From positions 1 to 5,291 of the forward strand of contig CAMEOC010000100.1 in assembly GCA_945929285.1 (NCBI GenBank): DNA of 5,291 nt, read 5' to 3'. How positions within the stretch are numbered: the stretch's first letter is position 1; every line of letters begins with the position of its first letter. Both the position numbers and the translations under genes were made by a program. The DNA comes from an uncultured Mucispirillum sp. GTDB taxonomy: Bacteria; Chrysiogenota; Deferribacteres; Deferribacterales; Mucispirillaceae. Below are positions 1-5,291 of this stretch, piece by piece. The notes under the pieces are model-generated. The model had not been told where the DNA came from. It ran no database searches and was given only the letters and a program-made list of their open reading frames with translations.

Positions 1-24
1 TAAAATTGTATGACTAATACACAT
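1..24 (-). CDS. Possible 5' end of a minus-strand gene (partial)
   Basis: An ATG on the minus strand (positions 24-22) is preceded by a perfect Shine-Dalgarno AAGGAGG (positions 37-31) with a 6-base spacer. The frame stays open to the edge and reads MCISHTIL, too short to assign a function. The gene would be divergent from flgH. The strength and spacing of the ribosome binding site are the only support. A plus-strand gene ending near 11-17 (stop codons TGA at 11-13 or TAA at 15-17) and using the downstream inverted repeat as a terminator is the alternative reading. Confidence 0.45.
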
Positions 25-30
25 TTTTAA

Positions 31-37
31 CCTCCTT
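31..37 (-). promoter_or_regulatory. Strong ribosome binding site of the partial left-edge gene
   Basis: AAGGAGG on the minus strand lies six bases before an ATG at 24. It matches the anti-Shine-Dalgarno consensus fully and is the main reason for proposing a gene leaving the window on the left. Confidence 0.5.
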
Positions 38-41
38 ACTT

Positions 42-99
42 TTGTCTGGTTATAGTGGTGTTTCGCTTCCAAATTTTAAACACTACCATAACCAGACAA
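42..99. repeat. Long imperfect inverted repeat (22-base arms, 14-base spacer)
   Basis: The left arm 42-63 (begins TTGTCTGGTTAT) pairs with the right arm 78-99 (ends ATAACCAGACAA) over 22 positions. There is one true mismatch (54/87) and one wobble (57/84) when read as plus-strand RNA; on the minus strand the two swap roles. The spacer 64-77 is AT-rich. The repeat lies between a likely minus-strand gene start and the sigma-54 promoter of flgH, covering roughly -106 to -49 relative to the predicted flgH start of transcription. That is where an enhancer-binding activator could bind, but it could equally be an operator or leader hairpin of the minus-strand gene, or a terminator. Which of these it is cannot be decided from sequence alone. 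Confidence 0.8.
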
Positions 100-121
100 G
101 TTTTCTTAATATTATTTTTTT

Positions 122-137
122 TGGCACATAGTTTGCT
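122..137 (+). promoter_or_regulatory. Sigma-54 (RpoN) promoter of flgH
   Basis: TGGCAC at 122-127, five bases, then TTGCT at 133-137 match the sigma-54 consensus TGGCAC-N5-TTGCW at every defined position. The invariant GG (123-124) and GC (135-136) are ten bases apart, as required. Transcription would start near 148, leaving a leader of about 28 bases that contains the flgH ribosome binding site. Sigma-54 promoters need an enhancer-binding ATPase. In several flagellated lineages, sigma-54 with an activator of the FlgR/FleR type drives hook and basal-body genes, which fits the gene downstream. Confidence 0.85.
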
Positions 138-162
138 TTACTACTTTTAAATCAATATATTT

Positions 163-171
163 AGGCGGTGA
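163..171 (+). promoter_or_regulatory. flgH ribosome binding site
   Basis: AGGCGGTGA differs from the ideal AGGAGGTGA at one base and ends four bases before the ATG at 176. It fixes the flgH start. Confidence 0.8.
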
Positions 172-175
172 ATAT

Positions 176-901
176 ATGAAAAGGATATTTTTATTAATTA
201 CTGCACTTTCTGTTATTTTTTCAGGGTGTGCTGCTAAAAACTATGATGATGTTATTACTTCCATTCCATCATCTGGCTATAAATCAGAAATTGAAGCATA
301 TAAACTTCAAGAAGCCGAAATGAATAAACCAAACCCTTCCCTTTGGTCTGATGTGGGCTCAAGTGGCACTATATTTCTTGATTATAAAGCAAGGAGAATT
401 GGTGATGTGGTAATTGTTAGAATTGAAGAAGATTCTTCTGCTTCAAACTCTACAAATAACGCAACAAGTAAAGCTACCACATATAATGCAAATATTACTG
501 CTATGATGGGCCTTCCTAATAACTTAGGTGTAAATAACTTTTTAGGCTCAGGGGTAGCTTTTCAGCCTACTATTGCAGCAACCACAGGAAACACTCATCA
601 AGGACAAGGCTCAAATAATAAATCTGATACTTTTACAGCTACCATTGCTGCAAGGATTGTAGATATTATGCCTTCTGGTAACCTTGTAATAGAAGGTAAC
701 AGAGAAATTATAATAGACCAGGAAAAGCAGACTATTACATTAAAAGGTATAGTTCGCCAAAAAGATATAGATGCCTCAAACACTGTATCATCTAGTGCCA
801 TAGCAGATGCACAAATCACATACACTGGTAATGGTGCAACTTCTCAAGCTACTAAAAAAGGCTGGCTTGGAAAAGTTATAGATGTTGTATGGCCATTTTA
901 A
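176..901 (+). CDS. flgH: Flagellar L-ring lipoprotein FlgH
   Basis: FlgH forms the L ring, which acts as the outer-membrane bushing around the flagellar rod together with the FlgI P ring. The 241-residue product has a lipoprotein signal peptide: a basic start (MKR), a hydrophobic stretch to about residue 15, and a lipobox ending FSGC with lipidated Cys18. Family hallmarks follow in order: SLW at 55-57, an ARRIGDVVIV block at about 72-81, a Ser/Thr/Asn-rich middle (about 86-140), the conserved core SDTFTATIAARIVDIMPSGN (130-149) leading into VIEGNRE, and a C-terminal region with LKGIVRQKDI (169-178) and the terminal WPF. Length is normal for the family. The start is supported by a strong ribosome binding site. 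flgH often sits with flgG, flgA and flgI, but here it appears alone, with its own sigma-54 promoter and a following hairpin. The Phe at lipobox position -3 is slightly unusual. Assignment is firm. Confidence 0.96.
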   Translation: MKRIFLLITALSVIFSGCAAKNYDDVITSIPSSGYKSEIEAYKLQEAEMNKPNPSLWSDVGSSGTIFLDYKARRIGDVVIVRIEEDSSASNSTNNATSKATTYNANITAMMGLPNNLGVNNFLGSGVAFQPTIAATTGNTHQGQGSNNKSDTFTATIAARIVDIMPSGNLVIEGNREIIIDQEKQTITLKGIVRQKDIDASNTVSSSAIADAQITYTGNGATSQATKKGWLGKVIDVVWPF

Positions 902-1107
902 TGTAAATAAGTTCACTTTACTTTTACATAAACTCATTTCTCACTTCAAAATCCTGCTTTTATTTATTAAAGGCAGGATTAACTTTATTATATGCTTTAA
1001 ATTTACTTCAATAATTTAATTTCTTCATTTGATTATAATAAAAATTATATTGAGAATATTTTTTGACTTGCTAAAAAGTATTACCTACTATTACTATTAA
1101 AGACTTT
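902..1107. other. AT-rich spacer between convergent flgH and acetyltransferase genes
   Basis: No open frame here has a plausible start and ribosome binding site. The spacer contains the hairpin at 950-980. It also holds a weaker 7-bp inverted repeat (901-907 with 923-929) too poor in GC and too widely looped to call a terminator. The rest is low-complexity AT sequence. Genes on both sides converge on it. Confidence 0.7.
950..980 (+). terminator. Probable terminator hairpin after flgH
   Basis: Arms 950-962 and 968-980 pair over 13 positions (AATCCTGC against GCAGGATT, then one G-T wobble and an AT-rich tip) around a 5-base loop. It lies about 50 bases after the flgH stop, in a convergent spacer. 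The run of T after it is weak (AACTTTATTA) in the plus direction, and only TTTGAA follows on the minus strand. Termination is likely but not textbook, and the hairpin may serve both converging transcripts. Confidence 0.6.
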
Positions 1108-1683
1108 TTATATCTTCCTTATAACTTTACAAGGGTTGCCTGTTGCAACTACATTTGATGGTATATCTTTTGTTACAACACTTCCTGCCCCTATTGTAGT
1201 ATTATCCCCTATTGTTACCCCCGGGCAAATTATTACACCACCACCTATCCATACATTATTGCCTATTTTTACTTTTTTAGCACTTGTTTTCCAAAACTTT
1301 TTACCATTATCATCAATATAATAACGCTCATCACTTGTAACAGGGTGAGTGGCTGTATATATTTTTACATCAGGGGCTATCATTACATATTCCCCAATCT
1401 CTATATAGCCTGTATCTAAAAATGAGCAGTTATAATTTACAAATGAACCTTTACCTAAAGATATATGTATACCATAATCACAGTTAAAAGGTGCTAAAAT
1501 ATCTGCATCTTCCCCAAGAAAGCCTAGCATCTCTTTTAATATTTTAAAGTGTTCCTCACTGTTATTATAATCAAGGTTATTAAACTTTACTGCTAAATTT
1601 TTTGCTTTTGCCTGCTTTTCCCAGCAGCCTTTATCTCTGCCGTCGTAATGCTGCCCTGATATTAGTTTTTCATATTCTGTCAT
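1108..1683 (-). CDS. Maltose/galactoside-type sugar O-acetyltransferase
   Basis: This 191-residue protein belongs to the Maa/LacA/NodL family, cytoplasmic trimeric enzymes that transfer acetyl from acetyl-CoA to a sugar hydroxyl. The N-terminal mac-type helical domain (about 5-58) carries the typical EKLISG...YDGRD start. The left-handed beta-helix follows, with hexapeptide repeats from about residue 70 to 180 (for example IGEYVMIAPDV, IGNNVWIGGGVIICPGV, IGDNTTIGAGSVV). A loop interrupts it after the catalytic histidine in ATHP (His113, matching the family's His position). The C-terminal ATGNPCKVIRKI is also typical. The start ATG has AGGAA at 1692-1688, four bases upstream. The true acceptor sugar cannot be told from sequence, so no gene symbol is given. 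It lies 90 bases downstream of the alkylation repair gene on the same strand and may be co-transcribed or use a weak promoter of its own. Confidence 0.92.
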   Translation of the reverse strand: MTEYEKLISGQHYDGRDKGCWEKQAKAKNLAVKFNNLDYNNSEEHFKILKEMLGFLGEDADILAPFNCDYGIHISLGKGSFVNYNCSFLDTGYIEIGEYVMIAPDVKIYTATHPVTSDERYYIDDNGKKFWKTSAKKVKIGNNVWIGGGVIICPGVTIGDNTTIGAGSVVTKDIPSNVVATGNPCKVIRKI

Positions 1684-1706
1684 ATTATTCCTGCCTTTTT
1701 TTTATA

Positions 1707-1735
1707 AATTTAATTACTTCATCTTAATATTACAA
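1707..1735 (-). promoter_or_regulatory. Weak candidate promoter for the acetyltransferase gene
   Basis: On the minus strand TTGTAA (1735-1730) and TAAATT (1712-1707) are separated by 17 bases and would start a transcript about 18 bases before the gene. In sequence this AT-rich, such matches arise easily, so this is only a candidate. Confidence 0.22.
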
Positions 1736-1773
1736 TATACAATACAACTTATTGTTTGCCTAATACTATTAAA

Positions 1774-2463
1774 TTATCGTTTTAAAGTCTTTATAAGCTC
1801 TTTATCCTGCTTTGTTACACGTAATGATTCCCTTATTTTTTGCAAAGCTTTATTATATGTAAAATCATCTAAACTATTATTTTTTAAATAATCTAAAGTA
1901 TAGTCCCTGTATTTTACAAACATTATAGAAATAAGCCACGCAGCAGCCATTTGGGTATAATATTTATTAAACTTTTCTGTTTCTAATATTTCTTTTATAT
2001 TATCTAAATATTCTTCCCTTATAAAATTACTTAAAAGCATAACAAGCATAAACCTGCTTTCATATTCATTTTCAGAAAATCGGTATTTCATTATATAATC
2101 ATAAACCAGTTTTCTTTCTTCATCATTTTTACATTTTAATGAGGATATTACTATATCGCAACTTGACCAGTCATAAATTTGCGGCACATATTTATCCATA
2201 TATTTTAATTTTTCCACTAAATTTATTTTAGAAGAAAATATTACAATGCCTTTAAGTAAAAATTCTTCATGGCTAACTACTTTATAATTTTCAATAAAAT
2301 CTTTTTCACTGCCACTTTTAATAATATCTTTTGCAAGGTTTCTTAAAATTGGAATACGCACACCTGTAATATTTTTTGCAGTAGGTGAGATTTTTTGAAA
2401 AAATAATGCGTTTTTTTCATCTTTTTCTCTTTCAAGCCTTTCTTTTATCTGCCATAACTCCAT
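1774..2463 (-). CDS. AlkD-like DNA alkylation repair protein
   Basis: The 229-residue product fits the DNA alkylation repair family of HEAT-like helical proteins (AlkD), DNA glycosylases that remove cationic alkylated bases such as 7-methylguanine and 3-methyladenine. Visible marks are GVRIPILRNLAKDI (34-47), DWSSCD (98-103), AAAWLISIMF (173-182) and the closing FTYNKALQKIRESLRV (201-216). From memory of Bacillus cereus AlkD (Trp109, Asp113, Arg148, Trp187), the residues Trp99, Asp103, Arg137 and Trp176 fall at matching spacing and are likely the equivalents; this is inference without an alignment. The protein is Lys/Glu-rich, soluble, with no signal peptide. The start has AGGTGA at 2472-2467, three bases before the ATG. 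A fumarase terminator directly abuts that site, and I see no convincing promoter. Close homologues are common in Firmicutes, so transfer is possible but unproven. Confidence 0.9.
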   Translation of the reverse strand: MELWQIKERLEREKDEKNALFFQKISPTAKNITGVRIPILRNLAKDIIKSGSEKDFIENYKVVSHEEFLLKGIVIFSSKINLVEKLKYMDKYVPQIYDWSSCDIVISSLKCKNDEERKLVYDYIMKYRFSENEYESRFMLVMLLSNFIREEYLDNIKEILETEKFNKYYTQMAAAWLISIMFVKYRDYTLDYLKNNSLDDFTYNKALQKIRESLRVTKQDKELIKTLKR

Positions 2464-2472
2464 TTTTCACCT

Positions 2473-2503
2473 AAAAAAACGGTATGAGTTACCCCATACC
2501 GTT
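2473..2503 (-). terminator. Intrinsic terminator of the fumarase operon
   Basis: On the minus strand a perfect 9-bp stem (2503-2495 with 2486-2478, sequence AACGGTATG) with an 8-base loop runs straight into seven T residues (2479-2473). This is a classical rho-independent terminator 25 bases after the fumB stop. The T tract ends next to AGGTGA, the ribosome binding site of the AlkD-like gene, so that gene's translation signal begins where transcription should stop. In the plus direction the trailing sequence (TATATAATTTTA) is weaker. Confidence 0.88.
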
Positions 2504-2527
2504 ATATAATTTTACCTGTTTATTATT

Positions 2528-3106
2528 CTATTTTATTAAATCTTTATAAACTTTTTCACTTTCTTCTAATATATTTGCATGAAGTGAGTTACCATGAGCA
2601 TCCATTGTAACAATTACAGGAAAATCTTCCACTTCCACAACCCAAAAAGCTTCAGGTGTGCCAAATTCTTCCATCATAAAAACTTTTTCCACCTTTTTTA
2701 CTCTTGAAGCTGTTACAGAGCCAGAGCCACCAATAGCATGAAGATATACTGCACCATGCTCTTTAAGGCCTGCCAGTGTTTTAGGACCCATGCCACCTTT
2801 ACCAATAACAGCCCTTACACCGTATTCGCCTATTACTGTGCTTTGGTATGGTTCTTCCCTGGAAGATGTAGTAGGGCCTGCTGAAACAAAAGACCATTCA
2901 CCTTTACTGTCCTGCTTAACCACAGGACCGCAGTGGTAAATAACTGCATCTTTTAAATATTCACGAATAAAATCCGGCTTTTCTTCCACCATTAATTTAT
3001 GGGCTGCATCTCTTGCTGTTACAATTCTACCAGAAAGTAATACAGAATCCCCTACTTTTAATGATTTTATAGTTGCTTCAGATAATGGAGTAGTAATTTT
3101 AAGCAT
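2528..3106 (-). CDS. fumB: Fumarate hydratase class I, beta subunit
   Basis: This 192-residue protein is the C-terminal (beta) part of two-subunit iron-sulfur fumarase, which with the alpha subunit interconverts fumarate and malate in the cytoplasm. Family blocks visible in order are LKVGDSVLLSGRIVTARDAAHK (about 16-37), YHCGPVV (57-63), SAGPTTSSREEPYQ (75-88) and GKGGMG (102-107). L-tartrate dehydratase beta subunits share this fold, but pairing with the alpha subunit and head-to-head placement with malate dehydrogenase favour fumarase. Its ATG lies inside the end of the alpha gene; the two reading frames overlap by 8 bases and the GAGGTG ribosome binding site is within the alpha coding sequence, so translation is probably coupled. 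A strong terminator follows. The symbol is descriptive (beta subunit); it does not imply orthology to the single-chain E. coli FumB. Confidence 0.94.
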   Translation of the reverse strand: MLKITTPLSEATIKSLKVGDSVLLSGRIVTARDAAHKLMVEEKPDFIREYLKDAVIYHCGPVVKQDSKGEWSFVSAGPTTSSREEPYQSTVIGEYGVRAVIGKGGMGPKTLAGLKEHGAVYLHAIGGSGSVTASRVKKVEKVFMMEEFGTPEAFWVVEVEDFPVIVTMDAHGNSLHANILEESEKVYKDLIK

Positions 3107-3965
3107 AAGTCACCTCGCCATCTTTAATAGTCATAGTTTTTCTTCTATTTGCCCAGCACATATATGCAATGGAAACATAAAATGTTGCAGGGTGGCGGTG
3201 CTGATAGCCAATAAACACTTCTAATGCTGTTGTTTTACCACCAAAACCCATAGGGCCTATGCCTAATTTATTTATATCTTTTAATACATTTTCTTCTAAA
3301 GCTGCTATTTCTGGGTCTATATGCCTTTCGCCCATTTTTCTAAAAAGCTGCTCTTTTGCCAGTATGTGAGATAATGCCCTATCCCCGCCTATGCCAACAC
3401 CTATAATACCAGGTGCACAGCCTTGGCCTTGAGCATTATATATGGCATCTATAATACATTTTCTAACACCTTTTAAATCTCTGCCTGCTCCAAGAGTTAT
3501 ATCTGGAAGCCTGTATTGAGTGCCGCAGTTTTCACAACCGCCACCTTTTTGCATAAAGCGGATGCGGGTATAATCTTTATCCCATTGATGAAAATGGATA
3601 TATGGTGCATTTGTGCCAGTATTATTGCCACTATTTTTACCTGTTATTGGGTCTACTGCATTAGGACGCAGGTACTGCTTAGCTGTTGCTTCTTTTACAG
3701 CCTCCCCTATGGCATCTATATATACTTTTTCATGCTCCCCTGCCTTATAGTCCACATAAAATATTAATGCACCAGTATCCTGGCATATTGGTGTAGACTG
3801 GCTTCTTGCAAGAGAAATATTTTCAATAATAGTATTTAATGCATTTCTTGCAGGGCTGCCTTCTTCTTCATTTAATGATGCTGCCTTAATAGCTTCTTCC
3901 ACATCAGTAGATAAGTTGGTAGATGATAAGCGTATCATTTCTAATATCTGATTTTTCAAATCCAT
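3099..3965 (-). CDS. fumA: Fumarate hydratase class I, alpha subunit
   Basis: This is the alpha (N-terminal) part of the oxygen-sensitive [4Fe-4S] fumarase. I place the start at ATG 3965-3963 (288 residues) because AGGGG at 3974-3970 sits four bases upstream. An in-frame ATG at 3980 would add MVRGY but has no ribosome binding site. Counted from my start, likely cluster ligands are Cys61 in ICQDTG, Cys183 in GQGCAPGIIGVGIGGD and Cys270 in YMCWANRR; their spacing agrees with that remembered for related dehydratases (TtdA, Leishmania fumarase). The substrate-site block KGGGCENCG (140-148) and the C-terminal GPMGFGGKTTALEVF are typical. The CxxC in that block has Cys where many relatives have Ser. 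First gene of the fumarase pair and divergent from malate dehydrogenase. Tartrate dehydratase alpha is the main alternative. Confidence 0.94.
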   Translation of the reverse strand: MDLKNQILEMIRLSSTNLSTDVEEAIKAASLNEEEGSPARNALNTIIENISLARSQSTPICQDTGALIFYVDYKAGEHEKVYIDAIGEAVKEATAKQYLRPNAVDPITGKNSGNNTGTNAPYIHFHQWDKDYTRIRFMQKGGGCENCGTQYRLPDITLGAGRDLKGVRKCIIDAIYNAQGQGCAPGIIGVGIGGDRALSHILAKEQLFRKMGERHIDPEIAALEENVLKDINKLGIGPMGFGGKTTALEVFIGYQHRHPATFYVSIAYMCWANRRKTMTIKDGEVTYA

Positions 3966-3969
3966 ATAT

Positions 3970-3974
3970 CCCCT
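3970..3974 (-). promoter_or_regulatory. Ribosome binding site that decides the fumA start
   Basis: AGGGG, within GTGAGGGG, lies four bases before the ATG at 3965. The alternative upstream ATG at 3980 is preceded by AT-rich sequence without a Shine-Dalgarno match, and this site would fall inside that longer reading. The shorter protein is therefore preferred. Confidence 0.7.
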
Positions 3975-4000
3975 CACCATTTAATTGCGTTATTTGTGTT

Positions 4001-4029
4001 TGTATAACACTTATTTATTATTAATACAA
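4001..4029 (-). promoter_or_regulatory. Candidate sigma-70-type promoter of the fumarase operon
   Basis: On the minus strand TTGTAT (4029-4024) and TATACA (4006-4001) are 17 bases apart. A transcript would start near 3994 with a leader of about 28 bases to the chosen fumA start. A short dyad, GTGTT-N5-AACAC (3996-4010), overlaps the -10 box and could be an operator. Both boxes are imperfect and the region is very AT-rich, so confidence is moderate to low. Confidence 0.4.
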
Positions 4030-4140
4030 ATTAACCTTATAAGCAATAAAAATATTTAAGAGATATTTTTTATTTAATATTTTTTTCATATTTTTTAATT
4101 TTTTATTAGACTATTTTTGCAAGTTGGATTAAGATAGTAA

Positions 4141-5178
<1,038 letters not shown>

Positions 5179-5181
<3 letters not shown>

Positions 5182-5197
5182 GATAATATAAATCTTA
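5179..5197. terminator. Weak hairpin after mdh
   Basis: TAAGAT (5179-5184, including the mdh stop codon) pairs with ATCTTA (5192-5197) around seven bases, and an outer pair AACCTT (5170-5175)/AAGGTT (5205-5210) encloses it. The stems are AT-rich and no T run follows on the plus strand, so efficient intrinsic termination is doubtful. Confidence 0.2.
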
Positions 5198-5290
5198 AAA
5201 ATATAAGGTTACATAAAATTTAGGGGCAGAAATATTTGAGGCGAACCCAAATTTTTGGACAGATTTAAAATTATACGGTTTGAGTTCTGT
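5195..5290 (-). CDS. Possible 3' end of a minus-strand gene or dispersed repeat (partial)
   Basis: A minus-strand frame enters from the right edge and stays open for 31 codons to TAA at 5197-5195. Its translation, ending NISAPKFYVTLYF, looks protein-like but I cannot assign it. A second minus frame and a plus-strand frame from 5217 (containing EIFEANPNFWTDLK) are open over the same bases, which weakens any single call. The stretch 5221-5262 is less AT-rich than the usual spacers here, which could also suggest a repeated element or gene remnant. If real, the gene is convergent with mdh. Confidence 0.27.
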   Translation of the reverse strand, partial: TELKPYNFKSVQKFGFASNISAPKFYVTLYF

Positions 5291-5291
5291 A

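Noticed and set aside
362..378. TGGCAC within flgH as a second sigma-54 promoter
   Set aside because: The -12 element is missing: five bases later the sequence is TTCTT rather than TTGC, and it lies within conserved coding sequence.
598..825. Minus-strand open frame of 75 codons inside flgH
   Set aside because: It is fully antisense to a well-conserved part of flgH, and its translation resembles no family I recognise. I treat it as a shadow frame.
901..929. Inverted repeat ATGTAAA/TTTACAT just after flgH
   Set aside because: Only seven AT-rich pairs around a 15-base loop; too weak to be a terminator, and the hairpin at 950-980 is much better.
1136..1321. Plus-strand open frame of 61 codons rich in Pro, Ile and Thr
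   Set aside because: It lies antisense to the hexapeptide repeats of the acetyltransferase; the periodic composition simply reflects those repeats.
3516..3767. Plus-strand open frame of 83 codons, hydrophobic and Cys-rich
   Set aside because: It is antisense to the fumarase alpha core including the GGG-EN motif. Its apparent membrane-like character is a by-product of the opposite strand's codons.
2528..3965. L-tartrate dehydratase (TtdA/TtdB) instead of fumarase
   Set aside because: The families are related and not fully separable by eye, but adjacency to malate dehydrogenase and the motif details favour fumarase; kept only as an alternative.

Overview
The window is AT-rich and holds five complete bacterial genes, regulatory sequence between them, and two edges that may carry gene fragments. 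The organism has an outer membrane and a flagellum, because it encodes the L-ring lipoprotein FlgH. It very probably uses sigma-54, because a near-perfect -24/-12 promoter precedes flgH. It makes an iron-sulfur (class I, two-subunit) fumarase and a lactate-dehydrogenase-like malate dehydrogenase. Low GC, sigma-54 flagellar control and this TCA gene set would fit a Deferribacterota-type anaerobe such as Mucispirillum. That assignment is inference from gene content, not proven by the sequence.

Layout, left to right. Positions 1-24 look like the start of a minus-strand gene running off the left edge, with a strong ribosome binding site. Positions 42-99 are a long imperfect inverted repeat. Positions 122-137 are the sigma-54 promoter of flgH (176-901, plus), which appears to be transcribed alone and ends at a hairpin at 950-980. 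Then come four minus-strand genes: a maltose/sugar O-acetyltransferase (1108-1683), an AlkD-like DNA alkylation repair protein (1774-2463), and the fumarase beta (2528-3106) and alpha (3099-3965) subunits, which overlap by 8 bases. A strong intrinsic terminator (2473-2503) sits between the fumarase genes and the alkylation repair gene. A 226-241 base AT-rich divergent regulatory region separates fumarase from malate dehydrogenase (4207-5181, plus). The last ~110 bases have no complete gene, but open frames there run off the right edge.

How the genes work together: fumarase (fumarate + water to malate) and malate dehydrogenase (malate + NAD+ to oxaloacetate + NADH, reversible) catalyse consecutive TCA steps and are arranged head to head, so shared control is plausible. 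The acetyltransferase and alkylation repair genes are accessory functions with no obvious link to either neighbour. FlgH is a separate flagellar transcription unit.

I see no defence system, CRISPR array, mobile element or clearly new multi-gene system here. The points most worth a second look are regulatory: the inverted repeat beside the sigma-54 promoter, the terminator that abuts the alkylation repair gene's ribosome binding site, and a ten-base motif repeated in the fumarase-malate dehydrogenase spacer.
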